DNA of 64,000 nt. Source: Niveibacterium microcysteis (GTDB lineage Bacteria > Pseudomonadota > Gammaproteobacteria > Burkholderiales > Rhodocyclaceae). The stretch is from assembly GCF_017161445.1 (NCBI RefSeq), contig NZ_CP071060.1:4154001-4218000 (forward strand). The letters are read 5' to 3'. The notes beneath the pieces were generated by a model. The model was not told the origin of the DNA. It did no database searches and was given only the letters and a program-made list of their open reading frames with translations. Every line of letters starts with the position of its first letter. Position 1 is the first letter of the stretch. Shown piece after piece: positions 19,319 through 28,631 of this stretch. Made by a program: the position numbers and the translations under genes.

Positions 19319-21319
19319 CTAAGCGTTTGGCGTCGCGTCGGGAGCGACGAGCGGGATGGTCACGACGAAGCAGGTCCCCTCGCCCGGCGTGCTCTCGACA
19401 TCGATCCGCCCGCCCAGCACGCCGCTGACCAGGTTGTAGACGATACTGAGCCCCAGACCACTACCGCCGCGACCGAGCTTGGTGGTGAAGAAGGGGTCGA
19501 AAATCCGCTTGAGTTGCTCTTGCGGAATCCCGACACCGTCGTCGCGGCACGACAGCGCGCAGTCGCGCGACCCGCTGCGCGCGGCAGTGATCCGCAGATG
19601 GCCATGCTCGCGATCTTCGAACGCATGGATCAGCGCGTTGTTGATGAAGTTGGTGATGATCTGGCCGAGCGGACCCGGGTAGCTGTCCAGCACCACGTCA
19701 TCTTCCAGAATCAGTTCGATCTCGACACCCTGGTGCCGCATCACCGGCGCCATCGTGGCGACCACTTCGCGCACCGTGGTCGCCAGATCGAACTCGCGGC
19801 GTTTCTCACTTACGCGATCGACCGACACCTGCTTGAAACTCGCCACCAGCTCGTGCGCCCGCTCAAGGTTGCGCACCAGCAGACCCGCCGCATCGCTGAC
19901 GTTGTTGGCGTAATCAACGAGCGAGGAGCGGCGTAACTGGTTCTCCGCCACATCGCGTTGCAGCTGGCGCGACTGCGCCATCAAGGTACTCGCCACCGTC
20001 ACGCTGTTGCCGATCGGCGTGTTGAGCTCATGCGCAATGCCCGCCACAAGACCACCCAGCGCAATGAACTTCTCGGACCGGATCAGCTCATCCTGCGCAA
20101 GCTGCAGTCGCTCCAGCGCCTGGCTCAGTTCCGCCGTGCGCGACTGCACACGCGCTTCGAGCGTGGCATTGAGCGATTCCAGCGCGGCACGCGATTCGCG
20201 CAGGCGCAGATCGCCATGCGCAAAGGCGCGCGCGAGTTGGCCGATTTCACCGCTGGCGCCGGTTGGCAGAATTGCCTGTTCGCCGGTGCCGATGCGTTCC
20301 GCCGCATCGGTCAGCTGCACGATCGGCTTCGCGATGCGGGTCGACACCAGCCAAGCAGCCCCGACGATCAGCATGGTCACCATGAGGCCGAGCGCCATCA
20401 CGGCCGTCGTGACCCGGGCATAGGGTGCGAAGTAGACCGAGGTCGGTTCGGCCAACGCAAGGCGCCAAGGCGCGGTATTCAGCGCCACCACGGCGACGCG
20501 TTCGTCAGCGCCATCGCCGTTGATATCGGCCCAGCTCACCCCATCAACCAGCGCCGCGGGCTGGCGCGCCAACACCGACAGATCGCTCGCAACCCTGCGC
20601 TCCGCCTTGAGGCGAGCCACACTGGCGCGGTCGGCCCCATACACCACGCGCCCCTGCAGGCGACCATCCTCGCCGTGGGCGATGGCGACGCCGGCACTGT
20701 CGAACAACACGCTGAAGCCGCCGCCCGCATCGCGCGCCTGGTCACGTCGCACAAACTCCTGCAGCCGTGCCGCCGAGATCCGCTGGCGCAGCACGCCGAC
20801 CACGCGACCACCGCCATCGTGAATCGGCACCGATGCCCACAGCGTCGCACCGTCGGCGTCGAAGAACGGGCCGGCGAGACTGGGCATGCCGGAATCGACC
20901 GTCTGACGGAACCAGAGGTTGTCGGCCTCGCTGGCGCCAACCCGCCCAAGCTCGGTGTCGACCATCACTCGGCCGTCTCGATCGAGCAGCGCGGCGGAAC
21001 CGACATGGATCGGATCCTTGATCACGGTGTTGCGCAGCGTTTCCACCAGCTCCGAGATCAACAAGGCACGGCGCTCATCGTCGGCGGCGAGGTAGCGCCG
21101 CAGCGCGGGCAGGTGGCTGTCCGCGCGCAGGCCGTCCAGGGTGGCCGCAGCAAAGGTGTCGACCGCCGCCGCAACTTCGCCGGCCCGCACCAGCAGCGCA
21201 TGGTCCTCCTGCTCCGCCCGCGCGTACTCGTTGGCGCGCAGCGCGATCCAGCCGGCCACGTAGAGCGGCACGAGCGCGACCAACGCGAGCGTGACGAGAA
21301 GCTGGCCGCGGATCTTCAC
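19319..21319 (-). CDS. Cache-HAMP sensor histidine kinase, cassette 1
   Basis: A 666-residue membrane kinase. TM1 (about residues 8-28) is followed by a periplasmic region of about 270 residues resembling a double Cache domain, TM2 (about 305-325), HAMP, a coiled coil, and HisKA with the phospho-His in AGIAHELNTPIGN. The HATPase domain has the N-box F-I-N-N-A, DDGVGIP and GGSGLGL. No receiver or Hpt domain is attached, and no response regulator lies nearby. Its ATG overlaps the stop of the periplasmic binding protein gene by 4 nt (ATGA), so the binding protein probably delivers the signal. It is paralogous to the kinase at 22381; the dimerisation and ATPase halves are especially similar. Confidence 0.9.
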   Translation of the reverse strand: MKIRGQLLVTLALVALVPLYVAGWIALRANEYARAEQEDHALLVRAGEVAAAVDTFAAATLDGLRADSHLPALRRYLAADDERRALLISELVETLRNTVIKDPIHVGSAALLDRDGRVMVDTELGRVGASEADNLWFRQTVDSGMPSLAGPFFDADGATLWASVPIHDGGGRVVGVLRQRISAARLQEFVRRDQARDAGGGFSVLFDSAGVAIAHGEDGRLQGRVVYGADRASVARLKAERRVASDLSVLARQPAALVDGVSWADINGDGADERVAVVALNTAPWRLALAEPTSVYFAPYARVTTAVMALGLMVTMLIVGAAWLVSTRIAKPIVQLTDAAERIGTGEQAILPTGASGEIGQLARAFAHGDLRLRESRAALESLNATLEARVQSRTAELSQALERLQLAQDELIRSEKFIALGGLVAGIAHELNTPIGNSVTVASTLMAQSRQLQRDVAENQLRRSSLVDYANNVSDAAGLLVRNLERAHELVASFKQVSVDRVSEKRREFDLATTVREVVATMAPVMRHQGVEIELILEDDVVLDSYPGPLGQIITNFINNALIHAFEDREHGHLRITAARSGSRDCALSCRDDGVGIPQEQLKRIFDPFFTTKLGRGGSGLGLSIVYNLVSGVLGGRIDVESTPGEGTCFVVTIPLVAPDATPNA

Positions 21320-22311
21320 GGCAGCATGCGCAAATCAATCAAAGAGGCCGGCTCCGGCCTCCGGATCAGGTAACCGCGCGAAATGAAGTGCTGGATGTAC
21401 TGATCGGCCACATGAACGATCGAACTGTCGGTGTCGCCCTGGCGGAACTTCGCGCGGTTCTCCGCCACCCCCAACAGCTTGATGCCATCGCGGCTGACGT
21501 CGTTGGTGCGCCCCTTGAGCAGCACCAGCAGGCGCTGGTCACCCTCGGCCGGATGGCTGTCCCACCAGGCAAGCGCGCGAAACCAAGCGGCCACGACTGC
21601 ACGCACGGCGTCCGGCCTTGATTCGATGACCCCGAGGCGGAAGATCAGCCCGTCCACGATCAGCCCCGGTGTATCCGCGCTTGAAAAAACGGCCTTGCAG
21701 CCGCTGTTCCGCGCCATCGAGACATAGGGCTCCCAACTATGACCGACGTCGACTTCGCCCCGTTTAAGTAGCTCGGGCACCGACGACGCATCCGCATTGA
21801 CCAGCTTCACATCATCGAACGACAGGCCGAAGCGCGCGAGATAGCGCAACACCAGCAGCTCACCGAAGCCGCCGAGCGAGGTGCCGATGCGTTTGCCGCG
21901 CAGTGCCGCAGCATCGGCGAAGGGCTCGCGTGCGAGCAGGACGTCACCACCGGCCGATTCGTCCGACGCAAGCACCATGCGGATGTCGGGCGATGTTCGC
22001 GTCAGCGTGATGACGTCGCCCAGCGATACGCACACGCCGTCGTAGCTACCCGCCGAGAAGTCACTCAGGAGCCGGCGGGTATTTTCCGGCAGCGAGATCT
22101 CAACCTCGATCCCTGCCGCCTTCAGGTAGCCCAGCTCGCGTGCGAGCAGCAGCGGGTAGTAGCCGGCCCACAGGTCGATCGCGATCCGCAGCGGTGGCGC
22201 TGCGCGCACCGGCGCCTGTCGATCACAGCCAGCCAGCGCGACCGTCGCATAGCAGAGCGCAGCGCGCAAGGCGCTGCGGCGTATCGGCGAAACGGTTTCT
22301 CCTGCTGGCAT
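21316..22311 (-). CDS. Periplasmic binding lipoprotein, cassette 1
   Basis: 331 residues of the NMT1/SsuA/TauA-like substrate-binding fold (nitrate, sulfonate, taurine or thiamine-precursor binding families). It begins with a signal peptide and lipobox ALAGC (Cys29). Family features include P-L-R-I-A-I-D-L-W-A-G-Y-Y-P near the mature start, G-S-Y-D-G-V and I-G-T-S-L-G-G-F-G. There is no ABC permease or ATPase gene nearby. The gene is instead fused by overlap to a histidine kinase, which argues for a sensory role. The ATG at 22311 is chosen because it gives a compact signal peptide; a GTG at 22338 would add nine residues. The ligand is unknown. Confidence 0.85.
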   Translation of the reverse strand: MPAGETVSPIRRSALRAALCYATVALAGCDRQAPVRAAPPLRIAIDLWAGYYPLLLARELGYLKAAGIEVEISLPENTRRLLSDFSAGSYDGVCVSLGDVITLTRTSPDIRMVLASDESAGGDVLLAREPFADAAALRGKRIGTSLGGFGELLVLRYLARFGLSFDDVKLVNADASSVPELLKRGEVDVGHSWEPYVSMARNSGCKAVFSSADTPGLIVDGLIFRLGVIESRPDAVRAVVAAWFRALAWWDSHPAEGDQRLLVLLKGRTNDVSRDGIKLLGVAENRAKFRQGDTDSSIVHVADQYIQHFISRGYLIRRPEPASLIDLRMLP

Positions 22312-22380
22312 CCCTGTGGCCTTGGCTCCCCTTGTCACCTGTAGGACTACGGCATCGACGGGCTTTGCTTTAACGCCGGA

Positions 22381-24801
22381 TCATTCGCCTGCATCGGGCG
22401 CGACCTGCGGCATCACGATGCGGAAGCTGGCGCCCAGCCCCGGCTGGCTATCGACCTGGATGCGGCCGCCGAGCACGCGGGTCACGAGGTTATAGACGAT
22501 GTGCATGCCGAGACCACTGCCGCCGCGCCCGAATTTGGTGGTGAAGAAGGGGTCGAAGATCTTGCGCAGCGTCTCGGCATCCATGCCGCAACCGTCGTCG
22601 CGGCAGCACAACTCCGCCGAGCCATCGGGCAACTGCGCCGAACTGATCACGACATGGCCGTCGTCGCGCCCCTCAAAGGCGTGCAGCATCGCGTTGTTCA
22701 CCAGGTTGGTGACAATTTGCCCGATGGCGCCGGGATAGCTGTCCATCGCGACATTGCGCAAATCGAGTTCAAGCCGGCCGGGTTGGCCGCGCAGGCCCGG
22801 AGCGAGCGTTTCCGCCACTTCGGCGACAACGTCCGCAAGGTCGAACTTGCGCCGCGCCTCGCTGACGCGGTCGACCGACACCTGCTTGAAGCTGGTGACG
22901 AGGGTCCGCGCGCGCGCGAGGTTGCGTTCGATCAGACGGGTGGCGTCGACCATCGCTTGAAGGTACTCGTCCAGCTGTGAGCGCCGCAGTTGCCCGGCAC
23001 GCATCTCGGCGGTGAGCTTCTGCGTCATTTCACCGATCGTGCTGGCCACCGTCACGCTGTTACCGATCGGCGTGTTGAGTTCGTGCGCTACGCCGGCCAC
23101 CAGCCCGCCCAACGCCGCCAGTTTTTCCGAACGGACCAGTTCGTCCTGCGCCTGTTGCAAGCGCGCAAGGGTTTCGCGCAACTCGGTGGTGCGCCGCTCC
23201 ACGCGGCTTTCGAGCGAGGCGTTCAGTTCTTCCAGCGCGCGTCGGGTCTGCTCGGCCTCGCTCACATCGACGCAGGTCCAGATCGCAAGCGACCGCTCAC
23301 CGGCCTCGAACGCGCGCGCGAAGATCCGCAGCCAGACCGCTCCGCTCGCGGTGTCGAGCGTCTCAAGCGCATCGACATCGCCGCCCTCGCCCAAGCGGCA
23401 GGCGAGTTGCTCGAGATCGGGGTAGCGCGGGTCGTCGCGCAGGTTAAGCAAGGTTCGACCGGGCAAGGCTTTGCTGTCTTCGCCGAACTGCGCCACGAAG
23501 GCTGCATTGAGATCGACAATTTCGCCGCTGCCGCGATCGGACAACAGCAAAGGCAGCGGCGAAAGGTTGAACAACGCGGCAAACCGCGATTCACTGATCT
23601 GCAGCCGCGACGCGGTGGCGCGCTGCTCCTCGACCTGAGCCGCGAGCCGCGCGAGCGTCTCTTCGAGGCGTTCGGTCATCGCCTGGATTGCGCGTGCGAG
23701 TCGCCCGACCTCGCCGCCCGCCTCCACCGGCAGACGCGGCGTCGGCCCCTCCAGCCCGACCTGGTCCGCGAGCGCGGTGAGGCGCACGATCGGCTCAGCA
23801 ATCCGCCCGGCAGCGAACCAGGCGGCGAGCAACAGCAACACCGTCAGCGCACCGCCCAGCCAGAGTATCGTGCGGCCTTCCGCCTGGGAGCCTGCAAGCC
23901 AAACGGCCCGTGGTATCAGCACGACCACTCGCCAGGCGCTGTCGCGCACATCGACGACCGCCACACGCAGTTGATCCGCGCCCGTATCAACCCACGCGAG
24001 CTGCGCAGTCTGGCTGGCGGGCGGTAAAGCGCCGGGCAAGCGCTGTATCTCACCATCGGGCGCCAGCAGCCCCTCGCGCCGCAGTCGCGCATCCGATGCT
24101 GCATCGCCACCGACGCGCGCACGCAAAACCCATTCCGGCCGCGAGCTATGTGCCACCAGCACGCCCTCACGGCCCAGCACCAGCACGCGACGCAGCGACA
24201 AATCATTCAGCGCGCCGCGCCACACGATGGCCTGCAGGCGCGCCGCCGAAACGCGCAGGCGCAACAGCCCGATGATGTGGCCACGCGCATTGCGTACCGG
24301 CTGGCAAAAATAGATGAACGGTCTGCGCGACGGTCCATCCACACTTGGGCCGGTCAGCGTGCCAAGGCCGCTGCTCAGTGCAAGCGGCGCACACGGGCTG
24401 CTTTGCCCAGGCTCACGTTCGGCGGGTGCGAGCGCGGTATCGCCCAATACCTGCCCCGCGGCATCGAGCAGCGCAGCGGACATCACATGGATCGGATCTT
24501 TCACTGCGACGCTGCGCAGCGCGCCGCGCAGCTCGGCCTGCATCGGCGCGCGCGCGTCCGGTGCGGCGGTCAGGTAGCGCTCGAAGATCGGCTGCCCGGC
24601 ATCCGCGCGCAAGGCCTCAAGCGAGCCGCGGACGAAGCTTTCGACATCCGCCGCCATTTCGTTCGCGCGCGAGGCGAGCGCGGCGTCTTCGCGCTCCGCC
24701 CGTGCCGCCGAATTAGCCCGCAGTGCGAACCAGCCTGCCAGATAGAGCGGCACCAGCGCCGCCACCACCAGCACCAGCAGCAAGCGGGTGCGAATGTTCA
24801 T
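22381..24801 (-). CDS. Cache-HAMP-PAS sensor histidine kinase, cassette 2
   Basis: An 806-residue paralogue of the kinase at 19319 with an extra PAS domain. The order is TM1 (about 8-28), a double-Cache-like periplasmic region (about 30-320), TM2 (about 325-345), HAMP, coiled coil, PAS (about 420-540), second coiled coil, HisKA with AGVAHELNTPIGN and HATPase with N-L-V-N-N-A, DDGCGM and GGSGLGM. The Cys in the ATPase G1-type motif replaces the usual Val or Ile. Its ATG overlaps the stop of the upstream binding protein by 4 nt. No response regulator is nearby. The two kinases probably arose by duplication of the whole binding-protein/kinase cassette. Confidence 0.9.
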   Translation of the reverse strand: MNIRTRLLLVLVVAALVPLYLAGWFALRANSAARAEREDAALASRANEMAADVESFVRGSLEALRADAGQPIFERYLTAAPDARAPMQAELRGALRSVAVKDPIHVMSAALLDAAGQVLGDTALAPAEREPGQSSPCAPLALSSGLGTLTGPSVDGPSRRPFIYFCQPVRNARGHIIGLLRLRVSAARLQAIVWRGALNDLSLRRVLVLGREGVLVAHSSRPEWVLRARVGGDAASDARLRREGLLAPDGEIQRLPGALPPASQTAQLAWVDTGADQLRVAVVDVRDSAWRVVVLIPRAVWLAGSQAEGRTILWLGGALTVLLLLAAWFAAGRIAEPIVRLTALADQVGLEGPTPRLPVEAGGEVGRLARAIQAMTERLEETLARLAAQVEEQRATASRLQISESRFAALFNLSPLPLLLSDRGSGEIVDLNAAFVAQFGEDSKALPGRTLLNLRDDPRYPDLEQLACRLGEGGDVDALETLDTASGAVWLRIFARAFEAGERSLAIWTCVDVSEAEQTRRALEELNASLESRVERRTTELRETLARLQQAQDELVRSEKLAALGGLVAGVAHELNTPIGNSVTVASTIGEMTQKLTAEMRAGQLRRSQLDEYLQAMVDATRLIERNLARARTLVTSFKQVSVDRVSEARRKFDLADVVAEVAETLAPGLRGQPGRLELDLRNVAMDSYPGAIGQIVTNLVNNAMLHAFEGRDDGHVVISSAQLPDGSAELCCRDDGCGMDAETLRKIFDPFFTTKFGRGGSGLGMHIVYNLVTRVLGGRIQVDSQPGLGASFRIVMPQVAPDAGE

Positions 24802-25808
24802 GCGAGAAAGCCCGAATCGAGCAGTTCGGTCGGCGCCGGGCGGCGGCCGATCAGGCCTCGCGCGATGAAATGGTCGGCGTACACCTCCGCCACGCGGTAG
24901 AGCGACTCTTCGGTCGGCCCGCGGCGAAACTTCGCGCGGTTGTCGTCGCGCGTCAGCAAGCGGATCGCGACCCTGACGACTTCATTCGTGCGGCCACTCA
25001 GTGCCCGCCGCAGAATCGGCTCGGCATCCAGTTCGTAGCGGTTCCACCAATCGACGGCCTCGAACCAGGCGGAAATCAGCGCCCGGATCTCCGCCCCGCG
25101 TCGCTGCAACACCGAGCCATGACAGATCAGCCCGTTGACCACCAGACCGGGGGTGTCGCGACTTGAAAAGACCTCGACAAAGCCCTGCTCGCGCGCCTGC
25201 GCGACATACGGCTCCCACGTGTGGCCGTAGTCGATCACGCCACGGGCAAGGTGAGCCGGCACCTCGGACGCATCAACGTGAACCAGCTCGATATCGCCGA
25301 GCGACAGGCCGTAGCGCTTGGCGAAACGCAGCACCAGCAGTTCGCCAAAACCGCCGAGCGAGGTTCCGATGCGGGCACCGCGGACATCATCCACGCGCGA
25401 GGGCGATTCGCGGCCGAGGATGCGGTCGGCCCCGATCGACTCGCCCGAGGCCAGCACCATGTGGATATCCGGCGCGGCGCGCGTGAGCGTGATCATGTCG
25501 CCAAGCGAGACACACACGCCATCGTAGGAACCCGCCGCGAAGTCCGACAGCAACTGCCGGGTGTTCTCGGGAATCACGACCTCGACGTCAACGCCCTGCG
25601 CCTTGAGCAACCCGCGCTCGCGCGCAAGCAGCAAGGGGTAGTGCCCGGCCCACAAGTCGATCGCGATGCGCAGCGGGCGGGTCGGAACGGAGAACACCTC
25701 GGGCTGGCACCCGCTGCCCAAGCCGGCAAGCGCAAGGCCGCCGAGACCCGCGGAGACAAGGCGGCGACGTGTCAGGCTAGGCAGCGATGCGGGCGCGAGC
25801 GCGTACAT
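24798..25808 (-). CDS. Periplasmic binding lipoprotein, cassette 2
   Basis: 336 residues, paralogous to the binding protein at 21316 along the whole length (shared P-L-R-I-A-I-D-L-W-A-G, G-S-Y-D-G-V-C-V-S-L-G-D, R-I-G-T-S-L-G-G-F-G-E-L-L). The N-terminus carries T-R-R-R-L (residues 13-17) before a hydrophobic stretch and lipobox LGSGC (Cys34), so Tat export of a lipoprotein is possible. The fold is that of the NMT1/SsuA family. It follows parE by 92 nt and is coupled to its kinase by a 4-nt overlap. The strong conservation of the ligand-domain core and weaker conservation of the Cache domain of the partner kinase suggest related but distinct ligands. Confidence 0.85.
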   Translation of the reverse strand: MYALAPASLPSLTRRRLVSAGLGGLALAGLGSGCQPEVFSVPTRPLRIAIDLWAGHYPLLLARERGLLKAQGVDVEVVIPENTRQLLSDFAAGSYDGVCVSLGDMITLTRAAPDIHMVLASGESIGADRILGRESPSRVDDVRGARIGTSLGGFGELLVLRFAKRYGLSLGDIELVHVDASEVPAHLARGVIDYGHTWEPYVAQAREQGFVEVFSSRDTPGLVVNGLICHGSVLQRRGAEIRALISAWFEAVDWWNRYELDAEPILRRALSGRTNEVVRVAIRLLTRDDNRAKFRRGPTEESLYRVAEVYADHFIARGLIGRRPAPTELLDSGFLA

Positions 25809-25900
25809 GCCCGGGAGAACGGCACGGCAGCCGCTGACTTGAGCCCGCCCGGCACCCGCTCAAGCACCCGGGGGGCGATGCCGGCCCCGGCGCGGGGCGC

Positions 25901-27865
25901 TTACAGATCGGCCTCGACCAGATTGCCCTTGGCTTCCATCCAGGCGCGGCGGCCGGAGGCCTCGCCCTTGCCCATCAGCAGATCGAAGAGCTCGTTGGTA
26001 TCGGTCAGCGCGATGTCATCGAGGGTGACCGGCAGCACGCGCCGGGTCGCCGGGTCCATCGCGGTTTCCTTGAGCTGCTCGGGGTTCATTTCACCGAGGC
26101 CCTTGAAGCGGCCGATTTCGAGTTGCTCCGGTTTGACGCCTTCCTTGACCAGCCGGTCGCGCACCGCGGCCAGCTCACGCTCGTCAAGGCAATACAGGCG
26201 CCGCGCCGGACGCTTCTTGCCCGAGGCCGGCACATCCACGCGGTAGAGCGGCGGCAACGCGATCCACACATGGCCCCGCGCGACCAGGCGCGGGAAGTGC
26301 CGCAGGAAGAGGGTCAGCAGTAGGGTCTGGATGTGCGAACCGTCGACGTCCGCATCCGCCATGATGATGACCTTGCCGTAGCGCAGGTTGGTCAGCACCG
26401 TATCCGGCGCTTCCGGCGTGTGCGGGTCCACGCCCAGCGCCACCGCGATGTCGTGGATCTCGTTGTTGGCGAACAGCCGGTTGGGATCGATCTCCCAGGA
26501 GTTCTGCACCTTGCCGCGCAGCGGCAGGATCGCCTGCGTCTCACGCGAACGGGCGAGCTTGGCCGAGCCGCCGGCCGAATCGCCCTCGACGAGGTAGAGC
26601 TCGTTGTCGTTGATGTCTTCGCTCTCGCAATCGGAGAGCTTGCCGGGCAGCACCGCAACGCCCGAGGTCTTCTTCTTCTCGACCTTCTGCGCGTCCTTCA
26701 GCCGGCTCTGCGCCTGCTTGATCGCCAGCTCCGCGATCGCCTTGCCCTGCTCCACGTTCTGGTTCAGCCAGGCTTCGAACAGCGGCATCACCATCGTGGA
26801 CACGAGCTTCACCGCCTCGCGCGAGTTGAGCTTTTCCTTCACCTGGCCCTGGAACTGCGGGTCGAGCAGGCGAGCGGAGAGCAGGAAACTCATCTTGCCG
26901 CACACATCGTCCTGCTGCAGCTTCACGCCGCGCGGCAACAGCGCATGGTGCTCGACGAAGGACTTCACCGCCTCGAACACCCCGCCGCGCAGGCCGGATT
27001 CATGCGTGCCGCCGTTTACCGTGGGGATCAGGTTCACATAACTTTCACTGCCGACGAAGCCGTCGAACCACGCGAAGGCCCAGGCCGCACCCTCGCCGGG
27101 CGCGAAATCCTCGTCCTGCCCGGCGTATTTCTCTTGCGCGAAGACCGGCACCAGCGGATCGACACCGCCTGCCATCTCGCGCAGGTAGCCAGTCAGGCCG
27201 TCGGCGTAGCGCCATTCGGTTTTGACGAAGCTGCCGTCGGCCTGCTCCACCTCCAGCGTCACTGTCACGCCCGGCAGCAGCACCGCCTTGGAGCGCAGCA
27301 GGCGCTCGATCTCGGCGAGCGAGGCACGCGGCGCGTCGAAATACTTCGGATCCGGCCACACATGCACGCGGGTACCGGTCTGCTTGCCGCAGGGGCCAAC
27401 CTCGACCAGTTCGCTGATCGCGCGACCGCCATCGGCAAACTCCACATGCCAGGCCTTGCCCTCGCGACGCACATCGACGGCCACCTTCAGCGACAGCGCC
27501 GTCGTCACCGCCACGCCGACACCGTGCAGGCCGCCCGAGAACGCGTAGGCAGAGGCGCCCGACGTCTTGTCGAACTTGCCGCCGGCGTGCAGCACCGTGT
27601 AGGCCAGCACCACCACCGGCACGCCTTCCACCGGATGCAGGCCGACCGGGATGCCGCGCCCGTCGTCGGTCACGGCCACCGAGCCGTCGCGGAACATCGC
27701 GACATGGATGCGCTTGGCGAAACCGGCGAGCGCCTCGTCCGCAGCGTTGTCGATCACCTCCTGGATGATGTGCGCCGGCGAATCGGTGCGGGTGTACATG
27801 CCGGGGCGCGAGCGAACCGGCTCAAGCCCTTTGAGGACGCGGAAGGAGGATTCGTTGTAGGTCAT
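25901..27865 (-). CDS. parE: DNA topoisomerase IV subunit B
   Basis: 654 residues from the ATG at 27865 (M-T-Y-N-E-S-S-F). GHKL ATPase motifs are V-I-D-N-A-A-D-E-A, DDGRGIP and G-G-L-H-G-V-G. The TOPRIM domain has E-G-D-S-A-G-G-S-A and D-A-D-V-D-G-S-H-I, and the C-terminus carries F-K-G-L-G-E-M. The length matches ParE rather than GyrB, which is usually about 800 residues. A longer open frame to 28174 runs into the acetyltransferase gene and is not used. The gene stands upstream of the two binding-protein/kinase cassettes on the same strand and may be co-transcribed with them. Its partner parC lies about 10 kb away. Confidence 0.93.
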   Translation of the reverse strand: MTYNESSFRVLKGLEPVRSRPGMYTRTDSPAHIIQEVIDNAADEALAGFAKRIHVAMFRDGSVAVTDDGRGIPVGLHPVEGVPVVVLAYTVLHAGGKFDKTSGASAYAFSGGLHGVGVAVTTALSLKVAVDVRREGKAWHVEFADGGRAISELVEVGPCGKQTGTRVHVWPDPKYFDAPRASLAEIERLLRSKAVLLPGVTVTLEVEQADGSFVKTEWRYADGLTGYLREMAGGVDPLVPVFAQEKYAGQDEDFAPGEGAAWAFAWFDGFVGSESYVNLIPTVNGGTHESGLRGGVFEAVKSFVEHHALLPRGVKLQQDDVCGKMSFLLSARLLDPQFQGQVKEKLNSREAVKLVSTMVMPLFEAWLNQNVEQGKAIAELAIKQAQSRLKDAQKVEKKKTSGVAVLPGKLSDCESEDINDNELYLVEGDSAGGSAKLARSRETQAILPLRGKVQNSWEIDPNRLFANNEIHDIAVALGVDPHTPEAPDTVLTNLRYGKVIIMADADVDGSHIQTLLLTLFLRHFPRLVARGHVWIALPPLYRVDVPASGKKRPARRLYCLDERELAAVRDRLVKEGVKPEQLEIGRFKGLGEMNPEQLKETAMDPATRRVLPVTLDDIALTDTNELFDLLMGKGEASGRRAWMEAKGNLVEADL

Positions 27866-27944
27866 GCGGGAACGGCCTGATGCGGAAACTGCGTTGGATG
27901 GTAACAAATACGCGCGGCCAGGCTGCCGATTCAGCCGCCCGCCG

Positions 27945-28631
27945 CTACGGACCCGCCTGAACGAAGCCGATTGCCGTGTCACCTGGCCGCACGCGCGCCC
28001 CGATCCAGCCGGTCGCCAGCAGCTGCTGTTGTGCAGCCAGGTCCTCTGCGTCCAACCAGACGGCCTCGCCGGCTGCGGGTGCTGTCGCCGGCCGATCGGC
28101 CGGCCGCCAGAAGACATGGCGCAGCGAGCCTTCCGCCTGCACGCCCAGCCACACCAGGACGAATCCGCGTTCAATCACGGCCTGGCGCGACGCGGCGTTG
28201 GCCGGCGCAGCCCGGACCAGCAGATCTGGCTTGCCCAGCGCATGCGCGCGCGCAATGCGCGCATCGATCAAGACGCCATGCAACCCAAGGCGCCGGTGCT
28301 CGGGCGCCACCATTGCCGCGGACAACAAGGCCACCGTCGCGGCGCGCGCAGCGGGCCAGCCAACGTCGTTGGCGTAGTTGTCGCGGTCGCCCGCACGGGG
28401 CAGCGTCAACGCACCATAGGCCACCAGCTCACCGTCCAGCAACACGCCCAAGCTCTCACCCCGCTCGCCGAAGTGGCCGCGGAAGAAGGCCTCGGGGCCA
28501 CCGGCCAGGCGGAACATCGACGCATCGGGCAGCGCAGCCATCACGGCCGCGTAAAGCTGCAGCAGCGAAGGCAGATCGGTCTCATCCAGGCTGCGCAGGC
28601 TGCAGCCCGCGGGCAGCAAAGGGTCAGTCAT
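27945..28631 (-). CDS. GNAT-family N-acetyltransferase
   Basis: 228 residues. The acetyl-CoA binding segment A-P-E-H-R-R-L-G-L-H-G (about residues 109-119) matches the GNAT R/Q-x-x-G-x-G/A loop, and a following helix with N-A-A-S-R-Q-A-V-I-E-R-G-F fits motif B. No signal peptide, so it is cytoplasmic. It overlaps the stop of the binding-protein gene by 4 nt and is last in a three-gene operon with an ABC-type binding protein and a sensor-fused MFS protein. The operon suggests that it modifies the small molecule handled by these two, but the substrate is unknown. Confidence 0.82.
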   Translation of the reverse strand: MTDPLLPAGCSLRSLDETDLPSLLQLYAAVMAALPDASMFRLAGGPEAFFRGHFGERGESLGVLLDGELVAYGALTLPRAGDRDNYANDVGWPAARAATVALLSAAMVAPEHRRLGLHGVLIDARIARAHALGKPDLLVRAAPANAASRQAVIERGFVLVWLGVQAEGSLRHVFWRPADRPATAPAAGEAVWLDAEDLAAQQQLLATGWIGARVRPGDTAIGFVQAGP

